From NCBI RefSeq assembly GCF_016924145.1, contig NZ_JAFFZO010000008.1, positions 104,598 through 147,234 of the forward strand: a DNA stretch of 42,637 nucleotides, given 5' to 3'. The DNA is from Amphritea pacifica. Lineage in GTDB: Bacteria; Pseudomonadota; Gammaproteobacteria; Pseudomonadales; Balneatricaceae. Below the pieces are notes generated by a model. That model was not told the origin of the DNA. It saw only the letters and a list, made by a program, of their open reading frames with translations, and did not search any database. A program made the position numbers and the translations under genes. Below, piece after piece: positions 8,326 through 17,350 of the stretch (position 1 is the stretch's first letter; each line of letters begins with the position of its first letter).

Positions 8326-9543
8326 TCAGGCTGTCAGTGATTCAACGTAGCGGCGAATCCGCTGTGCGCCTTCGACACACTCTTCCAGGGTTGCGACCAG
8401 TGCCATCCGCACAAAGCCCGCGCCCGGCAGTTCGCCTGTCTGGTCCTCTCTGGAGACATAGCTGCCTGGCAATACCGTCAGGTTTTGCTGGGCAAACAGT
8501 CCCTGAGCAAACTGGTCGTCAGGAATCGGTGTAGCGGCCCAGAGATAGAAACCGGCATCGGGCATTCTGACATCCATGACTGGCTCAAGAATTTCCAGCA
8601 CTGCGGCAAACTTCTCCCGATACTTATCGCGGTTTTCCAGCACATGGGTCTCATCGTTCCAGGCCGCAATGCTGGCCAGCTGCACCGGAATTGACATAGC
8701 GCTGCCATGATAGGTGCGGTAGCTGGTGAACGGGGCAATCAGACGGGCATCGCCCGCGACAAATCCTGATCTCAGGCCCGGCAGGTTAGAGCGTTTCGAC
8801 AGGCTGTGGAACACAACACAGTTTTTATAGTCGTGACGGCCCAGCTGGGCGCAGACCTCCAGCAGACCTACCGGCGGATTGGCTTCATCGAAATAGATCT
8901 CTGAATAGCACTCATCGGAGGCGACAATAAAATCATACTGGTCAGACAGTGCAATCAGTTTAGCCAGCGTCGCGGCGTCTGTAACTGCCCCGGTGGGGTT
9001 ACTTGGCGAGCAGAGGAACAGTAACTGACAGCGTTGCCAGACCGCTTCGGGCACCGCATCAAAATCGGGCACAAAGTGGTTCTCAGCGGTACAGCTCAGA
9101 TAATAAGGTTCGGCACCGGACAGATAGGCCGCGCCTTCGTAGATCTGATAAAACGGGTTCGGCGATAACAGCAGCGGTGTTGCCTCGGTGGCAGGCACCC
9201 GGTTGATGGCACACTGGGTGAAGGCGAAGATCGCTTCCCGGGTGCCGAGCACCGGCAGTACATTATCGGCACCGGTCAGGCTGCCAGGCTGCAACTTAAA
9301 ACGCCGGCTGGCCCAGTCCGCAATGGTCTGACGTAGTTCAATTGTGCCGGCGGTGGTTGGATAGTTGGCCAGTTTGTCCAGATTCTGGCTCAGTTCATCG
9401 ATCACAAAAGCGGGAGACGGGTGCTTCGGTTCGCCGATGGAGAGCGCGATATGTTCAAGCTCGGTGGGAGGGGTTACCCCGGCTTTCAGCTTAGCCAGTT
9501 TTTCAAATGGGTATGGCTGAAGCTTCTGCAGATCTGAATTCAT
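8326..9543 (-). CDS. dapC: Succinyldiaminopimelate transaminase
   Basis: PLP-dependent class I/II aminotransferase converting N-succinyl-2-amino-6-ketopimelate to N-succinyl-DAP, between DapD and DapE. The 405-residue length matches the proteobacterial DapC family. Visible motifs: the N-terminal LQPYPFEKLAKLKAG typical of DapC, FLCSPSNPTGA (substrate carboxylate/PLP phosphate region), VASDECYSEIYF (Asp and Tyr contacting PLP) and VFHSLSKRSNLPGLRSGF, where the Lys after SLS is the Schiff-base residue. ATG with AAGG 7 nt upstream. It is the first gene of the operon, directly behind a strong promoter. The dap context makes DapC more likely than ArgD or another aminotransferase. Confidence 0.93.
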   Translation of the reverse strand: MNSDLQKLQPYPFEKLAKLKAGVTPPTELEHIALSIGEPKHPSPAFVIDELSQNLDKLANYPTTAGTIELRQTIADWASRRFKLQPGSLTGADNVLPVLGTREAIFAFTQCAINRVPATEATPLLLSPNPFYQIYEGAAYLSGAEPYYLSCTAENHFVPDFDAVPEAVWQRCQLLFLCSPSNPTGAVTDAATLAKLIALSDQYDFIVASDECYSEIYFDEANPPVGLLEVCAQLGRHDYKNCVVFHSLSKRSNLPGLRSGFVAGDARLIAPFTSYRTYHGSAMSIPVQLASIAAWNDETHVLENRDKYREKFAAVLEILEPVMDVRMPDAGFYLWAATPIPDDQFAQGLFAQQNLTVLPGSYVSREDQTGELPGAGFVRMALVATLEECVEGAQRIRRYVESLTA

Positions 9544-9581
9544 TGAAATGCCTTGTAATTGCCGCTGACAAAAGAGCGGAA

Positions 9582-9610
9582 ATTATACCGGATGGAAGCC
9601 AACAGGCCAA
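9582..9610 (-). promoter_or_regulatory. Sigma70 promoter of the dapC operon
   Basis: On the minus strand a perfect TATAAT (9582-9587) lies 17 bp from TTGGCC (9605-9610, 4 of 6 to TTGACA). Transcription would start about 30 nt before the dapC ATG and serve dapC-yffB-dapD-dapE-rlmA and the two distal genes. Confidence 0.75.
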
Positions 9611-9721
9611 TGAAAGCCACCATCTATTGACGTTTATATGTAATGGCCGATGAGATAAGTGACATTCTGCCGTCTACGACATAACCTTAAGAAACAGGAA
9701 CAAACGGGGGAGTTGGTAAGC

Positions 9722-10075
9722 GTGCTTACAGATAGTCGATTACACCCTAGGGTTGACGCTGATTTTGAGGTCCGGGTGGGCATCCCTGGCGATAATACCG
9801 GTGCCCGGATTATCAATATCAGTCTGGGTGGTGTTGCCATTCAGGGTAGCCAGGCGCTGGTGCAGGTGTTAAAAAACGACAATGCTAATCCCAAAGGGGT
9901 GAGTGAGCATGTGGTCAGTTTTAGCATGCCTGACGGTGAACTGACTGAAGTTTGCCGGTTAATCCATATCCGGCGATTGTCTCAGAGCCGGTTTGAATTT
10001 GGTATGAAGTTTGTCGATCTGAACCCGCAGGATGAGCAGATCATCGCCAGCTATGTTGACCGCCATGTGGTCTGA
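9722..10075 (+). CDS. PilZ-domain protein (probable c-di-GMP receptor)
   Basis: A 117-residue single-domain PilZ protein. The two c-di-GMP-binding motifs are present: RLHPR (the RxxxR motif, residues 6-10) and NISLGG (D/NxSxxG, about residue 31). Single-domain PilZ proteins act by binding a partner such as a pilus, flagellar or regulatory protein when c-di-GMP is bound; the partner cannot be read here. I chose the GTG at 9722 because GGGGGAG lies about 9 nt upstream; an in-frame GTG at 9659 would add 21 residues without family similarity. It diverges from dapC. Two c-di-GMP enzymes are encoded elsewhere in the window (28026-29162 and 32749-35187). Confidence 0.88.
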   Translation: MLTDSRLHPRVDADFEVRVGIPGDNTGARIINISLGGVAIQGSQALVQVLKNDNANPKGVSEHVVSFSMPDGELTEVCRLIHIRRLSQSRFEFGMKFVDLNPQDEQIIASYVDRHVV

Positions 10076-10101
10076 TCTGCCAGAACAGTAACGCAATCAC
10101 T

Positions 10102-10124
10102 GCCCGGTGAGATGATCGCCGGGC
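10102..10124. terminator. Weak hairpin between convergent genes
   Basis: Stem GCCCGG/CCGGGC with an 11-nt loop in the 68-nt gap between the PilZ gene and the RND pump gene, which converge here. There is no T-run on either side, so terminator function is a guess. Confidence 0.3.
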
Positions 10125-10143
10125 TCTCTGCCTTGCATCGCTA

Positions 10144-13100
10144 TCAGGACTGCAGGGGCGCCTTTTCACGGCGGATAGCCGATCTGAACAACTCTTTGCC
10201 ATTCTCCAGCATCACCAGCAGGGCTGGTACCACCAGCAGAATCAGCATGGTGCCAAACGCCAGCCCGAATACCAGTGAGGTGGCCATGGGAATCAGGAAC
10301 TGCGCCTGCAGCGAGGTTTCAAACAGTATGGGTGTCAGGCCTGCAATGGTGGTGAGAGAGGTCAGCAGCACCGCCCGCAGACGCTGACAGGCCGCTTCCA
10401 CTATCGCATTGTGCACACTCATCCCCTCTTTGCGCAACTTCTGGAAAAAGGTGATCAATACGATGGAATCATTAATGACGATGCCAGAAAGGCCAAAGCA
10501 GCCAAACAGTGACAGTATGGTCAGGTTCTGCCCCGTTAGCAGGTGTCCGGCGATGGCTCCGGTCAGTCCCAGGGGGATCGCCAGCATCACTGCCAGAGGC
10601 CAGCTGTAGGATGAGAACACCCAGCTGAGAATAATAAAGATCAGCAACAGTGCTATTAACAGCCCCATCTTCATATCCGCCAGGGTTTCCCGCTGGTTTT
10701 TGTTGCGCCCTTCAAAACTGGCCTGAACGCCATATTCCGAGGTGATCTGCTGCAGTTTGCCGGCGTTCAGGTCAGCGATAATTTCATTGGCATTGGCGAC
10801 CGCTTCATCAAGATCGGTGGTCACCTTAATCGCCAACTGACCGTCGACCCGCTGTAGCCGGTCAAGTCCCTGCTTGTCGGTAAACTGCACCACATTGGCC
10901 AGCGGCGCAGTCTCGCCATTGGGAAGCAGAATCGGCAGGTTTTCCAGAGCGCTGAAACGATCCCTTTCGCTGTCTGGCAGTACCACTCTGACCTCGACCT
11001 CATCCTCTCCCCGGTTGAATATCTGTACCAGCTGGCCATCAAAAGAGGAGCGTAGCTGACGGCCAACCGAGTTGAGAGTCAGTCCGGCGGTCTTGCCTGC
11101 CGGTGTCAGTTGGTAGATCAGCTGAGACTTACCAAAGGGCAGGTCATCATCGACGTTGCTGACGCCGTTGTACTGACTCAGTGTGTCCTGAACCGCCAGC
11201 GAGGCACGCTTCAGCTGTTCAACATCGGAACCGACCAGTTTAACTTCAAGCGATTTACCGGGTGGGCCGGAACGATTCAGGTCGATGGTGAATTTTTCAA
11301 TGCCGGCGGGCAGTATGATCTTACTGCGCCACTTTTTAATGATCTCCCCGTTGGTGATCTCCCGGCTGTCGATTGAGGTCAATTGTACATAGAGCGCACC
11401 AAATTCATCGCCCTGACTGGACCCCTGACTGGTGCGGCTGCTATTGGTTTTACGGTGGATCTGCAGTGCCATCTTAATCAGATTGCCGCCCAGCTCTTCC
11501 TCGGTCTGGCGCAGCGTCTGATCCAGGTGTTGCAGGAACTTATCCACCTGATCAGGACTACTGCCCGACGTGAACTGAATGTTGGCGTTCAGGGTTTCCA
11601 TCTCAACCGCCGGGAAGAAGGTGAACTTTATCCGTCCACTGCCCACCAGCCCGATGGCAATAATAAACGCCGCCAGGGCGATTGTGACCGTCACCCAGCG
11701 AAAACGGATGGCGTTTTCAACCCAGCTGCGAAACCGGCCGTTCTTAAAATTATTGAATGCTGCATCGAGTCTGATGCGGGTTTTTGAGGGGTGCAGATCG
11801 GCCGCTTTATGCAGGCTGTGGTGCAGGTGACCGGGCAGAATCAGGAAGCACTCCACCACCGACGCCATGATGACACAGATAACCACCGTGGGAATATCGA
11901 TGAGGATATTGCCGATAATGCCGCCAATTAACAGCAGCGGCAGAAACGCGGCGATGGTGGTGAGTGACGAGGCCATGACCGGTGCCAGCATCCGGTGGGC
12001 TCCGCCGATGGCTGCCTTGAGTCCCGGCTCACCCATCTGCAGATGGGTCAGGGTGTCTTCACCGACCACAATGGCATCATCAACAATAATACCCAGTGCC
12101 ATGATCATACCGAACAGGCTGATCATATTGATACTGCCACCGATACCATAGAGGACCGCCAGCGTGGCCATAAAGGAGACGGGAATCCCTACCGTCACCC
12201 AGAAGGCCACCCGGGCATTGAGAAACAGAAAGAGGGTGGCGATCACCAGAATCAGGCCGCCCACGCCGTTTTTGATCAGCAGGTTAATGCGGTCCTGGAT
12301 CGCTTCATAGCCTTCATCAAAGGCGATGAGCTGGATATCCGGCGGCAGTGTGGGTTGCCGCTCACTGAGCCAGTCGCGCATTATTTTGGCGGCTTTCAGG
12401 GTATCTTCATGCTCTGTGCGTCGCAGCAGTAGCTGGATTGCCGGTTGGCCGCGATAGGTAAGATAGGTCTGATTGTCCCGGTTGCGCCAGTCAAGGGTGG
12501 CGATATCCCCCAAACGCAACAACCGGCCATCTTTGGCGGTAATCAGGGGTAGCTGACTAAAGCCTTCAACATCGCGCTGCTGACTGAGACTGCGGATCTG
12601 ACGGGAACCATCCCCTTGTGCAGCGGTTCCCGCAGGCAGATCGACGCTGCGCTGATTGATAATCTGGGCGACATCGCTGAGACTCAGCCCCAGTTCATGC
12701 AGGCGGCTGGAGGGGATCTGAATGGCGATCTCCTCTTCTGGTAAACCGACAAAATCGATTTTACGGATACCCCGCTGTAGCAGTTCCCGTTCATACTGAC
12801 GTGCCAGAATCCGTAGTTCCTGTGCGGACGCTTTGTCGCTGGTGATCAGTATCCGGGCGATATCATCATAGCGGATCACCCGCTGTACGATCGGTTTTTC
12901 CGCATCCGACGGCAGGTTGGTGATGCCATCGACCTTCTGTTTTATCTCATCAAGAATATAAGCGACATCACTGTTTTCCTCCAGCTCCAGGCGGATGGAG
13001 GCAGACCCCTGCGTGGCGGTTGAGTAGATTGCATCGATACCGTTAACCGATTTCAGCTCCCGCTCTATGGGAAGAATGATCGAGCTTTCCACATCTTCTG

Positions 13101-13290
13101 CGGCCGCACCACTCCAGGGCACCGCTATGGTGATAATATCCAGCTCGAAAGTGGGAAAAAACTGGGTATTGAGCTTTTTTAATCCCCAGACGCCCGCCAG
13201 TATCATCAGCATCATCAACAGGTTGGCGGCCACCCGGTGTTCGGTAAACAGAGTGATCAGGCTTTTCAGTGGCCCCTGGCTGGTCGGCAT
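10144..13290 (-). CDS. RND efflux transporter permease (AcrB/HAE1-like)
   Basis: A 1048-residue resistance-nodulation-division inner-membrane pump, the normal family length. It shows the expected plan: one N-terminal helix (about residues 15-35), a large periplasmic porter domain, helices 2-6 with MALGIIVDDAIVVGED in TM4 carrying the two proton-relay Asp, a second periplasmic domain, and the C-terminal helices with GIVINDSIVLITFF. It trimerises, takes substrates from the periplasm or inner leaflet and works with the adaptor encoded just upstream (3-nt gap). There is no TolC-type gene next to it, so a chromosomal TolC elsewhere is presumably shared. The QSSDV-type drug specificity cannot be predicted. 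No repressor gene adjoins the pair. Confidence 0.95.
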   Translation of the reverse strand: MPTSQGPLKSLITLFTEHRVAANLLMMLMILAGVWGLKKLNTQFFPTFELDIITIAVPWSGAAAEDVESSIILPIERELKSVNGIDAIYSTATQGSASIRLELEENSDVAYILDEIKQKVDGITNLPSDAEKPIVQRVIRYDDIARILITSDKASAQELRILARQYERELLQRGIRKIDFVGLPEEEIAIQIPSSRLHELGLSLSDVAQIINQRSVDLPAGTAAQGDGSRQIRSLSQQRDVEGFSQLPLITAKDGRLLRLGDIATLDWRNRDNQTYLTYRGQPAIQLLLRRTEHEDTLKAAKIMRDWLSERQPTLPPDIQLIAFDEGYEAIQDRINLLIKNGVGGLILVIATLFLFLNARVAFWVTVGIPVSFMATLAVLYGIGGSINMISLFGMIMALGIIVDDAIVVGEDTLTHLQMGEPGLKAAIGGAHRMLAPVMASSLTTIAAFLPLLLIGGIIGNILIDIPTVVICVIMASVVECFLILPGHLHHSLHKAADLHPSKTRIRLDAAFNNFKNGRFRSWVENAIRFRWVTVTIALAAFIIAIGLVGSGRIKFTFFPAVEMETLNANIQFTSGSSPDQVDKFLQHLDQTLRQTEEELGGNLIKMALQIHRKTNSSRTSQGSSQGDEFGALYVQLTSIDSREITNGEIIKKWRSKIILPAGIEKFTIDLNRSGPPGKSLEVKLVGSDVEQLKRASLAVQDTLSQYNGVSNVDDDLPFGKSQLIYQLTPAGKTAGLTLNSVGRQLRSSFDGQLVQIFNRGEDEVEVRVVLPDSERDRFSALENLPILLPNGETAPLANVVQFTDKQGLDRLQRVDGQLAIKVTTDLDEAVANANEIIADLNAGKLQQITSEYGVQASFEGRNKNQRETLADMKMGLLIALLLIFIILSWVFSSYSWPLAVMLAIPLGLTGAIAGHLLTGQNLTILSLFGCFGLSGIVINDSIVLITFFQKLRKEGMSVHNAIVEAACQRLRAVLLTSLTTIAGLTPILFETSLQAQFLIPMATSLVFGLAFGTMLILLVVPALLVMLENGKELFRSAIRREKAPLQS

Positions 13291-13293
13291 AAC

Positions 13294-14619
13294 TTACTCC
13301 GTCCCGGTGGCTGATGCGGGTTTGGTATCAGGCGTTGGCTCAGCCGCAGCCTGACTGCCTGCAACCTCAACCAGCAGTCCGGTCATCGCATTGGGAAGCT
13401 GGGTGGCCAGTATCGGTTCGCCGGGCTGGATCGTCGCGCTGCGCACCAGCACTTTTGACTCGCCCTGACTGTCGCGAAGATCACCTACCCGTTCAATGGT
13501 GACGCCCTGCAGGCGATGGTCTTTGACGGTGTAGATCCGGTCGGTGCCAAAGATCGCCTGCGGCGGCAGTGCCAGCAGGTTATCCTGCTCAGGCATGGTC
13601 AGTCTCAGCGACAGAGAGCGCCCCGGCTCGCCACGATAATCCCCGGAATCGATGCGGAACAGCGCGTCTACCCCGGCACTGCCGCTCTCGACTGCGGCGG
13701 CAAAACGCGCCAGAGTCAGTTTAAGGGGCTGACCATCGAGGGTGGCTGTGGCGATAATCTGTTTGCCATGTTTCAGCTGTTGGTGTAACTGCGGCAGATA
13801 GCGACTGGGAACCTGCGAACGCACTTCAAGGGTGTCAGTGGCATACAGTGTCAGCAGCGGGTCTCCGCTGCGAACCCGCTCGCCGGCGGCGATGTTAACC
13901 TCAGCGACGCGGCCGCTGAAGGGGGCGGTAATCTGGCTGCGTTCCAGGTCGAGGGCGGCACTGTCTCGCTGTGCGGTTGCCTGCTTCAACTGGGCCTCCA
14001 GCTGGGCCAGCTGATTAGGGTAGTCATCGATTGACTGTTGACGGCTGTTAAGCGACAGCGCCTGCTGCTGCTTGGTTCTGCGGGCATCATCCAACTGGTT
14101 CTGGCTTGCCAGGCTGCGGCTGCTGAGGTCCTGATAGCGTTCCAGGGTGCGCTGAGTAAGCGAGACCAGTTCCTGCTCTATTTTCAGTGCTTTCAGGTTG
14201 GCCTGGTAACGCACCTTTTCTGCGTCAATCAGCGCTTCAATCCGGTCAACCTCGGCCTGTTTCTGCGACAGCAGTAATGATGCATCGCGGTTATCAAGCT
14301 GAATCAGTAACTGCCCCGCATCGACTGCGTCCCCCTCGGCCGTAAGGCGTTGTTCCACATAGGCGTTAATCGATGAGGAAAGGGTGCTGCTGGAGGGCGA
14401 TTCTATCCGGCCATAGAGTGACAGCTGGGGTGAGTAGCGTGCGGGTTGCGCCTCGATAACCCTGACCGTCCAGACCTTCTCTTTGGCCGGGCGGGAGGGG
14501 GCGGTTGGTCTGGTGAGTATCAGCGTCAGAAATATCGCCACAGCACCCAGCAGAATCAGCACAGACAATAGCCAGTGCTTGTGTTTTTGGTAAAACGATT
14601 GTGTCTGCTGTTCAGCCAT
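13294..14619 (-). CDS. RND efflux periplasmic adaptor (membrane fusion protein)
   Basis: A 441-residue HlyD/AcrA-type adaptor that bridges the RND pump and an outer-membrane channel. Residues 15-36 form an uncleaved-looking membrane anchor (no lipobox), followed by the first half of the biotinyl-lipoyl domain (about 75-110), a long alpha-helical hairpin rich in Gln/Leu/Arg (about 110-225), the second lipoyl half (ITAPFSGRVAEVNIAAGERV) and the beta-barrel and membrane-proximal domains. The C-terminus is a Pro/Ala/Thr-rich tail (EPTPDTKPASATGTE). GGACGGG lies before the ATG. It is the first gene of the two-gene operon and diverges from the alpha/beta hydrolase gene. Confidence 0.93.
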   Translation of the reverse strand: MAEQQTQSFYQKHKHWLLSVLILLGAVAIFLTLILTRPTAPSRPAKEKVWTVRVIEAQPARYSPQLSLYGRIESPSSSTLSSSINAYVEQRLTAEGDAVDAGQLLIQLDNRDASLLLSQKQAEVDRIEALIDAEKVRYQANLKALKIEQELVSLTQRTLERYQDLSSRSLASQNQLDDARRTKQQQALSLNSRQQSIDDYPNQLAQLEAQLKQATAQRDSAALDLERSQITAPFSGRVAEVNIAAGERVRSGDPLLTLYATDTLEVRSQVPSRYLPQLHQQLKHGKQIIATATLDGQPLKLTLARFAAAVESGSAGVDALFRIDSGDYRGEPGRSLSLRLTMPEQDNLLALPPQAIFGTDRIYTVKDHRLQGVTIERVGDLRDSQGESKVLVRSATIQPGEPILATQLPNAMTGLLVEVAGSQAAAEPTPDTKPASATGTE

Positions 14620-14769
14620 TACCCGTCCATCTGTAAGCCGTGGTTGTTAGATTAGCAAATCATAATACATCTGTTCTGGTCAGTAAGCAGGTTTGTGTGG
14701 CTCTTTACAATTCTTTACCAGATGTTAGCTTTACGTTATTGGCTGCGTTTCAGATGACAGGAGAGAGTT

Positions 14770-15636
14770 ATGCGAACCCGATCAGTAATGGCGCTCAACC
14801 CTCAGGGGTTTCACCGGGTGGTGTATCACGAATGGGGCAGTGCTGATAATGACCGGGTGCTGGTGTGTGTCCATGGACTGGCGCGTAACAGCCGTGATTT
14901 CGATGAGCTGGCCCGGGCGTTAGCACGGGACTACCGGGTGGTGTGCCCGGATATGCCAGGGCGCGGGGAAAGCGACTGGCTGGCACCGGGAATCAATTAT
15001 GATATCCCCCGTTACATGAGCGATATAACGACCTTGCTGGCCCGGCTGGATGTCGACCAGGTTGACTGGATTGGCACCTCAATGGGGGGCATAATCGGTA
15101 CCTGTCTGGCGGCACTGCCTGATTCGCCGATCCGTTCGCTGGTGTTGAATGATGTGGGATGTTTTATTGGCAAAGCCGCACTACAACGGATTTCTCAGTA
15201 TCTGGGTGATCACCGTTTCAGCTCGCTGGCAGAGCTGGAACAGTATATGCGCACCACCTATACCGCTTACCGGGGGCTGAGTGACCGGCAGTGGCAGCAT
15301 CTGGTTCGCTATGGTCACCGGACGCTGGCAGAAAATCAGTACGGGCTGCACTACGATCCCAGGATTGCAGAGCAGAGCCGCGAGATAGAGGACCAGGATA
15401 TCGATCTGGAGCCCATCTGGCGTCAGGTAAACTGTCCTCAGATGCTGATCTGGGGCGATCAGTCGGATGTGTTGACCGCCAAGACCGTGACACGGATGCA
15501 GCAGCTGCGTCCTGATCTTCATCTGTACCGGATTAAGGGGATGACCCATGCGCCATCACTGATGGAAAGTGAACAGATAAACGCGATACAGCAGTGGTTA
15601 CGAGACAACCGGATTAAACATCAGGGAGCAACATAA
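14770..15636 (+). CDS. Alpha/beta hydrolase
   Basis: A 288-residue cytoplasmic alpha/beta-hydrolase-fold enzyme. VCVHGLARNSRDF provides the oxyanion HG motif, GTSMGG holds the nucleophilic Ser (about residue 113), WGDQSDVLT the acid, and GMTHAPS the His. The PGRGESDW motif after strand 4 is typical of the epoxide-hydrolase/haloperoxidase-like subgroup, but the substrate is unknown. AGGAGAG lies directly before the ATG. Its stop overlaps the next start (TAATG), so it is translationally coupled to a P-loop kinase, and a DUF2959 lipoprotein gene follows. A pathway linking the hydrolase and kinase is possible but not shown by the sequence. Confidence 0.85.
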   Translation: MRTRSVMALNPQGFHRVVYHEWGSADNDRVLVCVHGLARNSRDFDELARALARDYRVVCPDMPGRGESDWLAPGINYDIPRYMSDITTLLARLDVDQVDWIGTSMGGIIGTCLAALPDSPIRSLVLNDVGCFIGKAALQRISQYLGDHRFSSLAELEQYMRTTYTAYRGLSDRQWQHLVRYGHRTLAENQYGLHYDPRIAEQSREIEDQDIDLEPIWRQVNCPQMLIWGDQSDVLTAKTVTRMQQLRPDLHLYRIKGMTHAPSLMESEQINAIQQWLRDNRIKHQGAT

Positions 15637-16634
15637 TGAGTTCACTTTGTAGCTGGCCATCGGACCAGCTGTGCCTGACAGCGGAGGCCCGGGAGCAGGC
15701 TGTGCGTCGGGTTGAAAAAGCGTTCGCCCTGACGCTGGAATCACTTAAGGTCGATATCGGTCTGGTTGAACTGCTGGAATCGATCTATGTGCCGCTGGGC
15801 GCCTGGCTGGTGGCGCGCAAAAATCAGCAGCAGGGACCGCTGGTGGTGGGTATCAATGGCGCCCAGGGGGCCGGTAAATCCACCCTGTTCAATCTGCTCG
15901 AGGTGATTCTTGAAGAGGGCTTCGATCTGAAAGTGGTGGGTCTGTCGATCGATGATCTCTATAAGACCCGGGAGGACCGCGAAGCACTTGCCCATGCGGT
16001 ACATCCATTACTTAAAACCCGCGGCGTGCCCGGCACCCACGATGTTGAACTGGGTATCGAACTGATTCGCGGGTTGAAGGGTGAGTTTGGCGATGACGGC
16101 CGCAACGTCAAAATTCCGGTCTTCGATAAGTCGATAGATGACCGCTGCCCAACTGCATTATGGCAGGAGTGGCAGGGGGAAGCCGATGTTATCGTGCTGG
16201 AGGGCTGGTGTGTCGGTGCCTCCGCCCAGTCGCAGAGCCAGTTGGCCGAATCGGTTAACGATCTGGAGCGCAGTGAAGATCCGCTGGGGTTCTGGCGGGG
16301 CTATGTTAATCAGCAGCTGGAGAGCAGCTACAAAGAGCTGTTCGGTATGATCGATGTGCTGATTATGCTGAAAGTGCCGAGCATGGAGTCGGTGTTTGAG
16401 TGGCGCTCGCAGCAGGAGAAAAAACTGGCGGAAAGAGTGCGCTATTTTTACGATACTCAGCAACCCACACAACACCTGCGGATTATGAACGAGCGGGAGA
16501 TCCGGCGCTTTATTCAGCACTATGAACGACTCACCCGCAATATGCTGGAAGAGATGCCGGGCCGGGCCGATGTTTGTCTGGAGCTGAATCAGAACCATAA
16601 AATCGGTAATATCCGCATCAACAAACCGTTGTAA
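15636..16634 (+). CDS. P-loop kinase, plant/yeast-type glycerate 3-kinase family
   Basis: A 332-residue P-loop kinase resembling plant D-glycerate 3-kinase (GLYK) and yeast Tda10. Walker A is GAQGAGKST (residues 75-83); SIDDLYKTREDREALA and HPLLKTRGVPGTHDVELG are the characteristic substrate-side motifs, VIVLEGWCVGA is the strand-3/Walker B region, and FWRGYVNQQLESSY and the EREIRRFIQHYERLTR helix complete the family pattern. Expected reaction: ATP-dependent phosphorylation of D-glycerate to 3-phosphoglycerate, though bacterial members are poorly tested. It starts within the stop codon of the hydrolase gene, indicating coupled translation. Confidence 0.85.
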   Translation: MSSLCSWPSDQLCLTAEAREQAVRRVEKAFALTLESLKVDIGLVELLESIYVPLGAWLVARKNQQQGPLVVGINGAQGAGKSTLFNLLEVILEEGFDLKVVGLSIDDLYKTREDREALAHAVHPLLKTRGVPGTHDVELGIELIRGLKGEFGDDGRNVKIPVFDKSIDDRCPTALWQEWQGEADVIVLEGWCVGASAQSQSQLAESVNDLERSEDPLGFWRGYVNQQLESSYKELFGMIDVLIMLKVPSMESVFEWRSQQEKKLAERVRYFYDTQQPTQHLRIMNEREIRRFIQHYERLTRNMLEEMPGRADVCLELNQNHKIGNIRINKPL

Positions 16635-16654
16635 AACAGCGTTAAGGGAATCAG

Positions 16655-17302
16655 ATGAAACGTATTGTGCTGGCCTGTGTGTTGCTTCTGCCACCGCTCG
16701 TACTGAGTGGCTGCCAGAGCGCCTATTATTCGGCGATGGAGAAAGTGGGGATTCATAAACGGGATATTCTGGTGGACCGGGTTGAAGATACCCGGGCGGC
16801 TCAGGATGATGCTCAGGCGGAGTTTGTCGCTGCACTGGAGCAGTTCCGTACCGTGGTGAACTTTGAAGGGGGTGAACTGGAATCGGTGTATAACGATATG
16901 CAGTCTGCCTATGATGATAGTGAAGCGGCGGCGGAGTCGGTCAGTGATAATATCCGTCAGGTAGAGGATGTTGCCGAAGCGCTGTTTGATGAGTGGCAGG
17001 GGGAGCTGGATCAGTACACCAATACCAAACTGCGCAACCAGAGTGCCCAGACCCTGAAAGAGACCAAATCCCGTTATAACGCATTGCATACCAGTCTTAA
17101 ACGTGCGGAAGCCAAGATGCAGCCGGTGTTGGCCGCCCTGAAAGACAACACCCTGTTCCTCAAGCATAACCTCAATGCCCGGGCGATTGGCTCGCTGAAA
17201 GGGGAGTTTGGTGGCATTAAACGGGATATCGACCGCTTGCTGGCCGAGATGCAACGCTCCATTAAGGCATCAGATCAGTTCATCCGAGAGATGCAGCAAT
17301 AA
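16655..17302 (+). CDS. DUF2959 family lipoprotein
   Basis: A 215-residue protein with a lipoprotein signal peptide ending in LVLSGC (lipid-modified Cys20), followed by a long, almost entirely helical, acidic coiled-coil domain (ALEQFRTVVNFEGGELESVYNDM and KRAEAKMQPVLAALKDNTLFLKHNLNARAIGSL are typical DUF2959 stretches). Family members have no known function. The residues after Cys20 are Gln-Ser, which favours the outer membrane under the +2 rule. It lies 20 nt behind the kinase gene and is the last gene of the plus-strand operon; it converges on the LetB-operon lipoprotein 48 nt away. Confidence 0.88.
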   Translation: MKRIVLACVLLLPPLVLSGCQSAYYSAMEKVGIHKRDILVDRVEDTRAAQDDAQAEFVAALEQFRTVVNFEGGELESVYNDMQSAYDDSEAAAESVSDNIRQVEDVAEALFDEWQGELDQYTNTKLRNQSAQTLKETKSRYNALHTSLKRAEAKMQPVLAALKDNTLFLKHNLNARAIGSLKGEFGGIKRDIDRLLAEMQRSIKASDQFIREMQQ

Positions 17303-17350
17303 CCGCCGTTGTCGGTGCGTGAAAGGGATGCTGTGCGCTTTATACACCCC

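Noticed and set aside
16158-17254. Overlapping minus-strand ORFs (225 and 221 codons)
   Set aside because: Antisense to the P-loop kinase and DUF2959 lipoprotein genes, which have coherent motifs and good starts.
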